42,161 bases of DNA from Novosphingobium sp. (lineage in GTDB: Bacteria > Pseudomonadota > Alphaproteobacteria > Sphingomonadales > Sphingomonadaceae). The translations under genes and the position numbers were made by a program. Where the stretch lies: contig JAUYQH010000034.1 of assembly GCA_030697365.1 (NCBI GenBank), forward strand, positions 1 through 42,161, in the 5' to 3' direction. How positions within the stretch are numbered: position 1 is the stretch's first letter; every line of letters starts with the position of its first letter. The notes beneath the pieces were generated by a model that worked only from the letters and a program-made list of their open reading frames with translations, was not told where the DNA came from and did not search any database. Positions 26,070 through 34,928 of the stretch are shown in pieces.

Positions 26070-27320
26070 TCAGAGTTCGACGTCGTAAACCGGGACTTCG
26101 CCGATCCCTTTCAGCGCTACCATCCGCGGCAGGTGATAGCGGCACGAATCCTTCGTCGCGTCGAAGGTCGCCTGCGACACAGTGATCCCGTTGGGCGGGG
26201 CCGCGCCTTCGAGGCGGCTGGCGACGTTGATCGCATCGCCCCAGTAATCGTAGAGCATCTTCTTGCCCGCGATGACCCCGCCGACCACCGGGCCGGTATT
26301 TATCCCGATGTGCAGCTTGAAATCGAGGCCGAACTCATGGCTGATGTCGGCCGTCGCACCGATCAGGTAGCGCGCGAAATCGACCACCGCCTTGGCCGGT
26401 TTCGGCGTCGGCACGATCGCGCCGGCGACCGCCATATAGGCATCGCCGATGGTCTTGACCTTCTCGATCCCGAACAGGTCGCATCCGGCGTCGGCCTTGC
26501 TGAAATAGCCGTTGAGCAGCGCCACCACTTGCCCCGGGCCCATCGCCTGGCTCATCTTGGTGAAGCCGACGATATCGACGAAGACGATGGTCACTTCGGG
26601 AAAGGCATCGGCCACCGCCTCGCCCGACTGGAGCCGCTGCGCGATGCTTTGCGGCAGCACATTGTAGAGCAGCGCGTCCGCCTTCTTCTTTTCCGCGTCG
26701 AGCTTGATCCCGGCGTCGAACAGCGCCCGCGCTTTGTCGTCGCTGGCCCAGTTGATGTAGCCCAGCAACATCGCGAACGGCGCATAGAACGCGGTGGTGT
26801 AGACGATGACGTTCGAGGGATAGCGGATCGCCACCATCATCCCGATGACGCAGGCCACCGTAATCGTCGCCCAGATCAGGAACTGTTTCACCGACGCCGC
26901 AAACGCCAGGCTGGCGTAGGAAAGCAGCAGCATCTGATTATAGCAGAGGATCCCGTAGAACGGCCAGCCGGTCACCCCCGACTGGTACAACACGTAGATG
27001 AAGTAGATCTGGAGGGGTAGGATCAGCCCAAAGAAGGCGATGTCGATCCACCAGTTCGCGGCGTAGTCCGGACGGCCGACGTACCACGCGTAAAATGCCA
27101 GCAGCGGGGCCATCGCAACCGTCGCCAGGAGCAACGCGAGCGTGACCGAAAGCGGTACGAAGAGCGGAGCAATCACCACGTAGAGCGAGAGCATCGCCGC
27201 GCCGATCAGCATCAGGGCCCGGATGATCTTGGTCTGTCGCTCGCGCAGCTCAAGCCGGTAACGCCGCTCGTCGCGGCTGTCCGCGAAGCGCTGGAACACC
27301 AATCCGGCGAGCGTTGTCAT
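26070..27320 (-). CDS. membrane-bound class III adenylate cyclase
   Basis: A 416-residue protein with about six transmembrane helices (roughly 35-220) and a cytoplasmic class III cyclase domain from about 240. The two metal aspartates are Asp249 (FVDIVGF) and Asp293 (TIGDAYM). Lys289 and Asp358 (YDYWG) are the adenine-specifying pair, so ATP is the expected substrate. Asn365 and Arg369 (NVASR) are the transition-state residues. A short helical linker, [25 protein letters not shown], matches the signalling helix of these enzymes. All catalytic residues are intact. A short stretch resembling a second cyclase C-terminus lies just upstream at 27406-27453. Confidence 0.93.
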   Translation of the reverse strand: MTTLAGLVFQRFADSRDERRYRLELRERQTKIIRALMLIGAAMLSLYVVIAPLFVPLSVTLALLLATVAMAPLLAFYAWYVGRPDYAANWWIDIAFFGLILPLQIYFIYVLYQSGVTGWPFYGILCYNQMLLLSYASLAFAASVKQFLIWATITVACVIGMMVAIRYPSNVIVYTTAFYAPFAMLLGYINWASDDKARALFDAGIKLDAEKKKADALLYNVLPQSIAQRLQSGEAVADAFPEVTIVFVDIVGFTKMSQAMGPGQVVALLNGYFSKADAGCDLFGIEKVKTIGDAYMAVAGAIVPTPKPAKAVVDFARYLIGATADISHEFGLDFKLHIGINTGPVVGGVIAGKKMLYDYWGDAINVASRLEGAAPPNGITVSQATFDATKDSCRYHLPRMVALKGIGEVPVYDVEL

Positions 27321-27405
27321 GACGTTACGACCCTGCTGGAGGCGAGACCGGACGAACGGGAGCAGGGCCCGGCCTCCGCGTCAACCCGGGCGGCTGGGGA
27401 AAAAC

Positions 27406-27453
27406 CTAACTCCCGGTAACGACGTCATAGACCTCGACCTTGCCGATGCCTCG
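27406..27453 (-). pseudogene. remnant of a class III cyclase C-terminus
   Basis: On the minus strand the last 15 codons of an open frame read RGIGKVEVYDVVTGS and then TAG. The core GIGxVxVYDV equals the end of the intact cyclase next door ([10 protein letters not shown]). The sequence before it has no cyclase features. I read it as the leftover tail of a second cyclase gene, perhaps from a tandem duplication that decayed. The match is short, so chance cannot be ruled out. The 219-base gap 27321-27539 holds nothing else I recognise. Confidence 0.35.
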
Positions 27454-27539
27454 CGAGCAACACCTTGCGGGGCGCCGGGTCGCGCCGCCCGAAAGCCCGC
27501 GGTTGAAAGCAGCGGCAGCGCCAAGCGCACCCGCGCGAT

Positions 27540-27887
27540 CTAGCGCCCCCACGGTTCGAGCAGGCAGCCCCAGCCTTCGTGATAGGTTGCGGTGGCCGTG
27601 CCGAGCAGCGGGAACCGCGCGGTGACCGAGCGCGCCTTGCGGTCCTCGCTCAGCGAGATCAGCTCCATCCCGGGCTCGAAATCCTTGGCGCAATCGCTCA
27701 GCGAACGCCCCCCTGCATAGCGGCACGAACACGCCACATGCGCACCATAGGCGCTGCCGACCCGGGCATAGCCGGTCAGCGGGCGCCAGAACGCCGCGAG
27801 CAGCGCGGCCAGGACCAACAGCGCGACCATCGCCCACACGCGGTGTCGGCGGCGGGAAGGCGTGGCGGCTTGGTTTGCGGTTGCCAT
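27540..27887 (-). CDS. hypothetical membrane-anchored protein
   Basis: A 115-residue protein with a short basic N-terminus, one transmembrane helix (about 18-34, WAMVALLVLAALLAAFW) and an exported domain with four cysteines (ACSCRYAGG, SDCAKDF, GWGCLL). Cysteine pairs suggest disulphides in the periplasm. The frame is open much further upstream, but that part is antisense to the serine hydrolase. The ATG at 27887 lies 30 bases from the divergent start of the hydrolase, an arrangement suggesting shared control. Family unknown to me. Confidence 0.65.
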   Translation of the reverse strand: MATANQAATPSRRRHRVWAMVALLVLAALLAAFWRPLTGYARVGSAYGAHVACSCRYAGGRSLSDCAKDFEPGMELISLSEDRKARSVTARFPLLGTATATYHEGWGCLLEPWGR

Positions 27888-27917
27888 GCGGGTCCGGTTG
27901 CGACAGGTGCGGGCGCG

Positions 27918-29042
27918 ATGGCCCGGGTTCGCGCGTCCCTTATCCTTCCCCTGCTGCTGGTGCCAGCGCTTTGCGGCTGCGGCCAGGAGGCAGCTCCGCC
28001 GAGCGAGCCGCTGAGCGCCGCCGCGCTGGCCGCGGTGCGCGAACAACCGGGGGTGCCGCGCGAGGCGCTCGCCAGGCGGATCGATGCGCTGTTTACCGCG
28101 CTGCCCGAGGACGAGACCCGCGCCGCGATCGTCGTGAAAAGCGGACGCATCGTCGCCGAGCGCTATGCCCCCGGCTATCACGAGAACACCCGCTTCATCA
28201 GCTGGTCGATGGCCAAAACCGTTACCGCGGTGATGATCGGCATGCTGATCGCCGACGGGCGGCTCCAACTCGACCAGCCCGCGCCGGTCCCGGCGTGGCA
28301 ACGCCCGGGCGACCCGCGCGGCGAGATCACCTTGCGCCAGCTCCTCCAGATGCGTTCGGGGCTGCGTCACACCGAGGCCGGCGACCCGATCCATGAATCG
28401 GACGAAGTGCGGATGCTGTTCCTCGACGGGCGCGACGACATGGCCAGATGGGCCGAGGCCCAGCCGCTCGAGGCCGAGCCGGGGCGGCAGTGGGAATACT
28501 CCACGAACACGACGGTGATCCTGGCCGATATCGCAACCCGCGCGCTGACCCGCAGTATCGACCCCGCCGCGCGGCGCAGCGCGATGGCCGACTACTTGCG
28601 CAGCCGCCTGTTCGAGCCCGTGGGGATGGCCAGCGCGCTGCCCGAATACGACCGCTCGGGCACGCTGATCGGCGGAAGCCTGATCCACGCCACCGCACGC
28701 GACTGGGCGAAATTCGGCGAATTTCTGCGCAACGGCGGATCGGTGAAGGGCGCGCAACTGGTGCCGCGGGCGTGGATCCGGTTCATGACCACGCCCAACC
28801 CGCGCAATCCCGGCTACGGCGCGCAGACCTGGCTTAACCGCCCTCAGGCAGACGATGGCAAGGCCCAGTTCCCCGGCGCCCCGCCCAGCCTGTTCGCCGC
28901 GCAAGGGCACCTCGGCCAGTACGTAGTGGTCGCCCCGAGTCAGCAGCTGACCGTCGTCCGCCTCGGCCGCACCGACGAGGACAAGCTGGCCCCGGTGCGC
29001 GAGAGGATCGCGCGGATCGTCGCGCTTTATGAAAAGGGATGA
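27918..29042 (+). CDS. serine hydrolase lipoprotein (beta-lactamase class C/NylB fold)
   Basis: A 374-residue exported protein. A signal peptide ends in the lipobox LCGC with Cys21 as the likely lipidation site. The penicillin-recognising fold is shown by the catalytic SMAK at 97-100, Tyr194 in EYSTN as the second motif, and GHLGQ near the C-terminus. The RQLLQMRSGLRH segment is common to class C-like esterases and 6-aminohexanoate-dimer hydrolases. The substrate cannot be told: it could be an esterase, an amidase or a peptidase. A longer frame exists upstream but lacks a signal peptide. It is divergent from the small cysteine-rich gene. Confidence 0.87.
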   Translation: MARVRASLILPLLLVPALCGCGQEAAPPSEPLSAAALAAVREQPGVPREALARRIDALFTALPEDETRAAIVVKSGRIVAERYAPGYHENTRFISWSMAKTVTAVMIGMLIADGRLQLDQPAPVPAWQRPGDPRGEITLRQLLQMRSGLRHTEAGDPIHESDEVRMLFLDGRDDMARWAEAQPLEAEPGRQWEYSTNTTVILADIATRALTRSIDPAARRSAMADYLRSRLFEPVGMASALPEYDRSGTLIGGSLIHATARDWAKFGEFLRNGGSVKGAQLVPRAWIRFMTTPNPRNPGYGAQTWLNRPQADDGKAQFPGAPPSLFAAQGHLGQYVVVAPSQQLTVVRLGRTDEDKLAPVRERIARIVALYEKG

Positions 29043-29056
29043 TGGCTCCCCACGGT

Positions 29057-29095
29057 GACCAACCTGATCCGGGTAGGCCGGAAACCCGGCTGGTC
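29057..29095. terminator. structured hairpin between convergent genes
   Basis: gacca (29057-29061) pairs with tggtc (29091-29095), and inside it ccgggt pairs with acccgg. A second hairpin, cgcaggc/gcctgcg, follows at 29137-29155. They lie between the 3' ends of the serine hydrolase and the convergent 103-residue gene and may stop transcription in both directions, but neither has a T-run. Confidence 0.35.
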
Positions 29096-29167
29096 GGAAT
29101 CTAGAATCTGGCTCCGAGGAACTATGTCAATGGGCCCGCAGGCATGGCGCCTGCGAGCATGGAATGC

Positions 29168-29479
29168 CTAGCGTCCACGCACTCGCGACCACGCAGCCCG
29201 CCAGCCGTGCGGCTTTTCAGGCAGATCAAGCGTCTGGCCAGTGGTGGCGAGCAGATAGCGCGCCATCAGCAGCGCCTGGTTGCGGGTCATCAGCAGATGG
29301 TGCGCGTCGATCCGCCCGTTGCGCAGATCGTCCCGCGACTGCGCGCTCTGAACGCGCAAGTTGATCCCGCTGCCGCAGGGCGAATGACTCCACCCGACCA
29401 GGACGCCATGGGGTTCGGGCGCCATTGTTTCAGACGACGCCTTGTCGGTCGGTAGTTCGATACGGACTTGGCTTCCCAT
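29168..29479 (-). CDS. hypothetical protein
   Basis: A 103-residue protein without signal peptide or membrane helix. It starts MGSQVRIELPTD and contains RNQALLMARYLLATTGQTLDLP, a likely helix. The ATG has GAGAGGG 6-12 bases upstream on the minus strand, which supports the gene. I do not recognise the family. It is downstream of the hybrid kinase on the same strand, with a 100-base gap, and convergent with the serine hydrolase. Confidence 0.6.
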   Translation of the reverse strand: MGSQVRIELPTDKASSETMAPEPHGVLVGWSHSPCGSGINLRVQSAQSRDDLRNGRIDAHHLLMTRNQALLMARYLLATTGQTLDLPEKPHGWRAAWSRVRGR

Positions 29480-29579
29480 TGCGCGCCCTCTCGGCGGCGA
29501 GGCAACCAGCAGCGAAGCCTTCCGTCAAGCCGTCAGCTAACGGTGTCCACAATCGCCACACCCCGATACATCGTGGCGC

Positions 29580-31880
29580 TTAGGCAGTGCCGGCCATCAG
29601 CCCGGTTATCGCGCGCGTCAGATCGTCGCCGAAGCAAGGCTTGGAGACAAAGGGCAAGGCGCTGAACGCCTCGAGATCGGCATAGCCCGACAGCAGCAGA
29701 ATCGGCAGCGCGGGGTGCTCGACCTGAAGTCGTTGCGCCAGTTCGACCCCGTTCATGCCGGGCATCAGGTAGTCGGTCACCACGCAATCGAAGCGGTCGA
29801 ACGGAGCCAGGGTGAGCGCGGTTTCGGCGCTGTCGGCTTCTTCCACCTCGAAGCCCTCGTCGCGCAGGGATTCGGCGGTGCCCAGACGGACCAGCGGCTC
29901 GTCGTCGACCAGCAGGATCCGGCCCCGCTGAAGCGTTGCGGCAGGCAACACTGCCACGGCGGGCTGGGCAGCAACCCGCGCCGAGATCGGCAGGCACAAG
30001 GTGACTTTCGTCCCGCCGCCGGGCCGGCTGTCGATATGCATCGACCCGCCCAGCTGCGCGCACAGCCCTTCGACCATCGACAGCCCCAAGCCGGTGCCCT
30101 TGCCCAGTCCTTTGCTCGAAAAGAACGGTTCGGCGGCGCGGACCAGCGTTTCCTCGTCCATGCCCACCCCCTCGTCGCGCACCGCCAACTCGATGAACGC
30201 GGTTCCCGAAGCAGCCACGACATGCTCGGCCGAAATGCGCAGCCGTCCGCCATCGGGCATCGCGTCGCGCGCGTTGACCGCCAGGTTGAGGATCGCCATT
30301 TCAAGCTGGTTGGCATCGGCCATCACCGAATCGAGGCCCGATTCCACGACGATCGACAGTTCGACCTGTGGACCGAGCGTCGAGGCCAGCAGTTCGCGCA
30401 GCTCGTCGAGCAAGGGTGCGAGCGAGACCGCGCGCACCTGGAGCGGCTGGCGGCGGGCGAAAGCGAGCAGCCGCTGAACCAGCACTTTGGCGCGTTCGGC
30501 CGATTGCAGCGCTCCGTCGATCAGCCGCTGCTCGCGCTCGCCGCCCACCCCGCGGCGACGCAGGATGTCCAGCCCGCCGATGATCGGACTGAGCAGGTTG
30601 TTGAAATCGTGCGCGACCCCGCCGGTCAGCTGGCCGATCGCCTCGAGCTTCTGGGCTTGACGCAGCGCCTCTTGCGCGACGAACAATTCGTCCTGCCGGG
30701 TGCGCTCTTCGGTCGCGTCGCGCCCGCTGACATAGGCCAGCCCGGCTTCGGGGGTTCCGTTCCACACGAGCGTGCGGACGGAGCCGTCGCGGATCACCAG
30801 CCGCGCTTCGATATCGGAAACGCGTTCGCGGCGGCCGCGGTGGATCGCCTCGGCCAGCAAGGGACGATCCTCGGGATGGATGAACTTCACGAAAGGCTGG
30901 CCAATGACTTCGTCGGGCAAATACCCGGTCAGTTCGGTGACGATCGGATTGATCGCGACGATCCGCAGCCGGGTGTCGAGCACCAGCAGCAGGTCGCGGC
31001 TCAGCCGCCACATCGCATCGCGCTCGCGGGTGCGTTCGGCGACCTGGCTCTCCAGAGTGCGATTAAGATCTTCGAGTTGCTGCTGGGCCAGCTTACGGCG
31101 CGTGATGTCGCGCACCGTCCCGATCGTCCGCGACGGACGACCATCGGCGTCGGCGATCGCCGTGCCGCGGGCCTCGACCCAGCGGATTTCGCCGTCGGGG
31201 CGGACCACCCGGTACTCGGCCGAGAAATGCCCGTTGCGGCGGATCCCGTCGTTGGCAGCCGCCAATGCAGCGGCGCGATCGTCAGGATGGATCGAATTGG
31301 AATGGTCCTTGGCGGTGACCTCGTCTCCATAATCGATGCCGATGATCCGCCGGGTCTGCTCCGACCAGGTCGCGTGCATCTGGGTCAGATCCCATTCCCA
31401 GGTTCCGATCCCGGCAGCTTCGGTGGCCAGCCGCATCCGCAATTCTGCATTGCGAAGCTGCGCCTCGGCCTCGCGCGCCTCGGTCAGATCGAACGCCACC
31501 CCGACGAAGCCGCCATGGTTGCCCTGCGCATCGAACGAAGGCTGCGAGACCGAATGGAGCCAGCGCCACGAGCCGTCGCAGCGTCGGTACCGGCCTTCGA
31601 GGGTGAACGACTCCAAGGATGCCTCGCCCGCGACCGATTCGCGGATCAGGCGGTCCATGTCCTCGGGATGGATGATCGTGCGCCAGTCGAAGCGGAGCGC
31701 TTCTTCCGGTGGCAAGTCAATGAACGCGGCATAGGCCCGGTTGACGAAGAGGCGCTGGCGATCGAGCCCGGTCAGCCACATCGGGACCGGCGCGGAATCC
31801 GCGATCAGCTGGAATTCAAGCGGAGCGGTGGCGAGCGTGATGGCGGCCCTCTCGACGCATCGGCGGCATTTGAGACCCAA
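29580..31880 (-). CDS. hybrid sensor histidine kinase with three PAS domains
   Basis: A soluble signalling protein of about 766 residues. Three PAS/PAC units come first (HPED/HPDD-type motifs near 65, 195 and 335), then a HisKA dimerisation domain with phospho-His424 in GGVAHDFNNLL, an HATPase domain (NLAVNARDAMPDGG, DEGVGM, GKGTGLGLSMV) and a C-terminal receiver with Asp703 in VVTDYLMPG. The HDFNN form is typical of hybrid kinases that act on response regulators without a DNA-binding domain. No membrane helix is seen, so it senses a cytoplasmic signal. The start is uncertain: no ATG fits, and I use a TTG at 31880 preceded by GAGGGA. A TTG at 31922 is possible. Confidence 0.88.
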   Translation of the reverse strand: MGLKCRRCVERAAITLATAPLEFQLIADSAPVPMWLTGLDRQRLFVNRAYAAFIDLPPEEALRFDWRTIIHPEDMDRLIRESVAGEASLESFTLEGRYRRCDGSWRWLHSVSQPSFDAQGNHGGFVGVAFDLTEAREAEAQLRNAELRMRLATEAAGIGTWEWDLTQMHATWSEQTRRIIGIDYGDEVTAKDHSNSIHPDDRAAALAAANDGIRRNGHFSAEYRVVRPDGEIRWVEARGTAIADADGRPSRTIGTVRDITRRKLAQQQLEDLNRTLESQVAERTRERDAMWRLSRDLLLVLDTRLRIVAINPIVTELTGYLPDEVIGQPFVKFIHPEDRPLLAEAIHRGRRERVSDIEARLVIRDGSVRTLVWNGTPEAGLAYVSGRDATEERTRQDELFVAQEALRQAQKLEAIGQLTGGVAHDFNNLLSPIIGGLDILRRRGVGGEREQRLIDGALQSAERAKVLVQRLLAFARRQPLQVRAVSLAPLLDELRELLASTLGPQVELSIVVESGLDSVMADANQLEMAILNLAVNARDAMPDGGRLRISAEHVVAASGTAFIELAVRDEGVGMDEETLVRAAEPFFSSKGLGKGTGLGLSMVEGLCAQLGGSMHIDSRPGGGTKVTLCLPISARVAAQPAVAVLPAATLQRGRILLVDDEPLVRLGTAESLRDEGFEVEEADSAETALTLAPFDRFDCVVTDYLMPGMNGVELAQRLQVEHPALPILLLSGYADLEAFSALPFVSKPCFGDDLTRAITGLMAGTA

Positions 31881-31941
31881 TTCCCTCGCCGCATTCTTGC
31901 GGCGGCCACCGCCTGAAATCAAGCGGATAAGCGGAGAGCGA

Positions 31942-33693
31942 TCAGGCAGCCAGGCGGTAAGGCTCGATCTCGCCGCCCAGATACAGCGTCTTGGCCTTGG
32001 CGCGGCTGAGCTTGCCCGAGCTGGTGCGTGGCAGGCTGCGTGGGGGAACCAGTTCGACCACACAGTTCATACCCGTGATCGAGCGGACCTTGTCGCGGAT
32101 CTGCTCGCGCAGTCGAACGCGTTCCTCGGGATCGCTGACCCGGCAATGGACCAGCACCGCGGGGACTTCCTCGCCGTTGTCCGATTCGACCGCGAAGGCG
32201 GCAATGTCGCCCTGGTGGAAGCCGGGTAGCTGCTCGACCGCCCATTCGATATCCTGCGGCCAGTGGTTCTTGCCGTTGATGATGATCATGTCCTTCGCCC
32301 GGCCGACGATGAACAGGTAGCCATCGACGAGATAGCCCATGTCGCCGGTGTCGAGCCAGCCGCCGATCAGCGCCGCCTCGGTCGATTCGGGATCGCGGAA
32401 ATAGCTGTGCATCACGCTGGGCCCGCGGCACCAGACTTTGCCGATGTGATGATCGGATAGCGCCGATCCGTTCTCGCCGCGGATTTCGACTTCCATATCG
32501 AGCACCGGCTTGCCGCAGTTGACGATCGCACGGTAGCGCGCGGGCCGTGACAGGTCGCGCGGGCGGCCCGAAAGGCGCTCCTCCTCGACCAGCTCCACCC
32601 GAATGCCCTCGCCCGGCGGCATCACCGTCACCGCCAGCGTCGCTTCGGCCAAGCCATAGCTGGGCAGAAACGCCTGCGCTCTGAAACCGGCCTCGGCAAA
32701 TGCGTTGACGAAGCTCTGCATCACATCGGGGCGGATCATGTCGGCGCCGTTGCCCGCCACTCGCCAGCGCGCCAGGTCGAAGCGTTCGGAAACGTGGCTC
32801 TGGCTCGAGATGCGGCGGGCGCAGATGTCGTAGCCGAATGTCGGCGAATAGCTGAGCGTCGTGCCCGGGTTGCGGCTGATCAGATCGAGCCAGGCCAGCG
32901 GGCGGCGCGCGAAATCCTCGGTCTTGAGGTAGTCGGTCGAGACCTGATTCGCGATCGGCGAAAGCAGGCAGCCGACCAGCCCCATGTCGTGATACCACGG
33001 CAGCCACGAGACGCAGCGGTCGCCCGCGACGACTTCCATCCCGATCGAATGGCCGCGCAAGTTATTGAGCAGCGCGCGATGGGTCACCGCCACCCCGTGC
33101 GGGAAGCGGGTCGATCCGCTCGAATACTGGAGATAGCAGATGTCTGCGGGATCGGCCGCGGGCAGCGCGCATTCCTGTGCGGGGGTGGTGTTGAAATCGG
33201 AGTAAGACTGCGCGCGAACGCCGTGTCGCGCCCCAGCTGCCTCTGCCATCGCCGCGATTTCGGCGGGGTAGAGCAAGATCGCCGGATCGCTCGAGCCGAG
33301 CTGAACCGCGATCTGGTCGATATAACCGTCCTTGCCACCGAAGCTGGTCGGCAGCGGCAGCGGCACCGGCCAGGCGCCGGCGAGAACCGCGCCGCAGAAC
33401 AGCGCGGCGAATTCGGGGCCGGTCTCGGCGATGAGGGCAACGCGGTCGCCCTTGCTGATTCCCGCGGCGATCAGGCGGAACGCGGCGGCGCGCGCATCAT
33501 CGCGCAGCTCGGCATAGGGGTACGCGCGAACCAGGTTGCCGCGTGGGTCGTGAAAGTTGAGTCCCTTGGCGCTCTGAGCGGCATAGTCGAGCGCCTCGCC
33601 GAACGTGGCAAAGTCCGAATAGCGCCGCGGCAAGGGGCAATCGTTGGGTGTAGGCGCGAGCGTCGGCCCGGCGAGGGTAGCGGCGTCGGTCAT
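31942..33693 (-). CDS. fatty-acyl-AMP ligase
   Basis: An adenylate-forming enzyme of 583 residues in the FAAL branch, which activates fatty acids as acyl-AMP, usually for transfer to an acyl carrier protein. Core motifs are YSSGSTRFPHGV (A3), YGLAEAT (A5), GWLDTGDMGY (A7), KDMIIINGKN (A8) and the catalytic lysine in SSGKLSR (A10). The FAAL-specific insertion region between A7 and A8 is not easily judged. No polyketide synthase or carrier protein is adjacent, so the product is open; lipid roles, including sphingolipid acyl supply, are possible in this lineage. The ATG at 33693 begins MTDAATLAG; a longer start exists but lacks support. Confidence 0.87.
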   Translation of the reverse strand: MTDAATLAGPTLAPTPNDCPLPRRYSDFATFGEALDYAAQSAKGLNFHDPRGNLVRAYPYAELRDDARAAAFRLIAAGISKGDRVALIAETGPEFAALFCGAVLAGAWPVPLPLPTSFGGKDGYIDQIAVQLGSSDPAILLYPAEIAAMAEAAGARHGVRAQSYSDFNTTPAQECALPAADPADICYLQYSSGSTRFPHGVAVTHRALLNNLRGHSIGMEVVAGDRCVSWLPWYHDMGLVGCLLSPIANQVSTDYLKTEDFARRPLAWLDLISRNPGTTLSYSPTFGYDICARRISSQSHVSERFDLARWRVAGNGADMIRPDVMQSFVNAFAEAGFRAQAFLPSYGLAEATLAVTVMPPGEGIRVELVEEERLSGRPRDLSRPARYRAIVNCGKPVLDMEVEIRGENGSALSDHHIGKVWCRGPSVMHSYFRDPESTEAALIGGWLDTGDMGYLVDGYLFIVGRAKDMIIINGKNHWPQDIEWAVEQLPGFHQGDIAAFAVESDNGEEVPAVLVHCRVSDPEERVRLREQIRDKVRSITGMNCVVELVPPRSLPRTSSGKLSRAKAKTLYLGGEIEPYRLAA

Positions 33694-33719
33694 GATCGTT
33701 GCAAAACCCGTCGTTTCTT

Positions 33720-33744
33720 TCGAGGCCTCGACCGTGCGATTATA
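33720..33744 (-). promoter_or_regulatory. candidate -10 box and palindromic operator of the acyl-AMP ligase
   Basis: On the minus strand a perfect TATAAT (33744-33739) is followed after seven bases by a 12-bp perfect palindrome, tcgaggcctcga (33720-33731), where transcription would begin. The leader to the ATG would be about 38 bases. No good -35 is visible 16-18 bases upstream, so the promoter may need an activator. A palindrome at +1 suits a repressor site. This is inference. Confidence 0.35.
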
Positions 33745-33852
33745 ACGCTTCGGCTCGACCCCAGATGACCTGGTCACCCGGCTCCGCCCTCATCGGAACC
33801 GGGATCGGGGTTTTTCCTTCGCGGTCGAGTGTGGCACGAATATGGCGCGCCC

Positions 33853-34407
33853 ATGCGACAGCCCCGCACGCCTCGCCCTGTCAGACCGCTCGATCCGCCG
33901 CGGCTGGAGGAACTGGCGCTTGCCTATGTCGCGCGTTTCGCGACGAGCACGGGCAAGCTCGGCCAGTACCTGAAGCGCAAGCTACGCGAGCGCGGGTGGG
34001 AGGCGCCCGCCGAACCCGACATACCCGCGCTCCTCGAGCGGTTCGTCGCGGCGGGCTATGTCGACGACGCCGGGTTCGCGCGCGGCCGCGCTTCCAGCCT
34101 CCACCGCCGCGGCTATGGTGCGCAGCGGGTCGATCAGGCGCTGCGCGGCGCGGGGATCGGCGAGGACGATCGCGCGGCGGCGCGCGGGGGACAGGCCGAG
34201 GCGCGCTGCGCCGCGCTGGTCCTCGTCCGCAAGCGCCGTTTCGGCCCGTTTGGAGCTGCCCGCCCGGACGCAGCCGCGCGTCAGAAGCAAATCTCGGCGA
34301 TGCTCCGCGCGGGTCATACACTCGACACAGCGCGCATTTTGATCGATGCAGGAAGCGAAGCCGAAGCGATCGAATGGGTCGATGAAGCGGCTGGAGATTC
34401 AACATGA
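33853..34407 (+). CDS. recX: regulatory protein RecX
   Basis: A 184-residue helical protein of the RecX family, which binds RecA filaments and limits recombination. The three-helix repeats are recognisable: LEELALAYVARFATSTGKLGQYLKRKLRERG, then ALLERFVAAGYVDDAGFARGRASSLHRRGYGAQRVDQALRGAGI, then a weaker third. The ATG at 33853 starts MRQPRTP; an earlier in-frame start eight codons upstream is less likely. recA is not in the window. Its TGA overlaps the ATG of the next gene. The 159 bases upstream carry the divergent ligase promoter candidate. Confidence 0.88.
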   Translation: MRQPRTPRPVRPLDPPRLEELALAYVARFATSTGKLGQYLKRKLRERGWEAPAEPDIPALLERFVAAGYVDDAGFARGRASSLHRRGYGAQRVDQALRGAGIGEDDRAAARGGQAEARCAALVLVRKRRFGPFGAARPDAAARQKQISAMLRAGHTLDTARILIDAGSEAEAIEWVDEAAGDST

Positions 34408-34889
34408 TGAGCGTCCGGACCGTCCTCTTCGCTGCCCTGGCAGCGGTCGCGGCGTGCTCGCCGATGGCCGCCGATGCGGGGCAGAAGGCCTCTGCGGCGG
34501 GCGCGCGGCATCCCGAATCGGGGCTCGAGGTCATCTCCCTGACGGTCGTCTCGGCGGGCAAGCGCCATCGATTCCGGGTCGAAGTCGCGCGGTCTTCGGA
34601 GGAGCAGGCCAAAGGACTGATGTTCCGCACCGCGCTCGCGCCCAAAGAGGGGATGATCTTTCCGCTGGAACCCGCACGCCAGGCCAGCTTCTGGATGAAG
34701 AACACGGTGATCCCGCTCGACCTGGTGTTCGTCGGGCCGGACCGGCGGATCGAGAGCATCGCCGCCAACGCGGTGCCCTATTCGCTGAGCCCGATCGCAT
34801 CGAAGGGCAGCGTCTCGGCGGTGCTCGAGCTCATCGGCGGACGCGCCGCGCAGCTCGGCCTTGCGCCGGGCGACCGGGTCGAGTGGTAG
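34404..34889 (+). CDS. DUF192 family lipoprotein
   Basis: A 161-residue exported protein with a signal peptide ending in a lipobox-like AVAAC, so probably lipidated at Cys18. The DUF192 core is complete: EQAKGLMFRTAL, FWMKNTVIPLDLVFV and VLELIGGRAAQLGLAPGDRVEW. The family's fold is known but its function is not. The ATG overlaps the recX stop (ATGA), and a second ATG three bases later is equally possible. It begins a run of small envelope and respiratory genes. Confidence 0.88.
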   Translation: MMSVRTVLFAALAAVAACSPMAADAGQKASAAGARHPESGLEVISLTVVSAGKRHRFRVEVARSSEEQAKGLMFRTALAPKEGMIFPLEPARQASFWMKNTVIPLDLVFVGPDRRIESIAANAVPYSLSPIASKGSVSAVLELIGGRAAQLGLAPGDRVEW

Positions 34890-34928
34890 CTTGCTTCGGG
34901 AGGGGCACTTCCTCTAACGGCGGTTGCG

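Noticed and set aside
29050..29100. Sequence resembling the acctgatccgggta part of a TPP riboswitch
   Set aside because: The ctgaga half and the rest of the fold are missing, and no thiamine gene follows on either strand. It is better explained as a hairpin between convergent genes.
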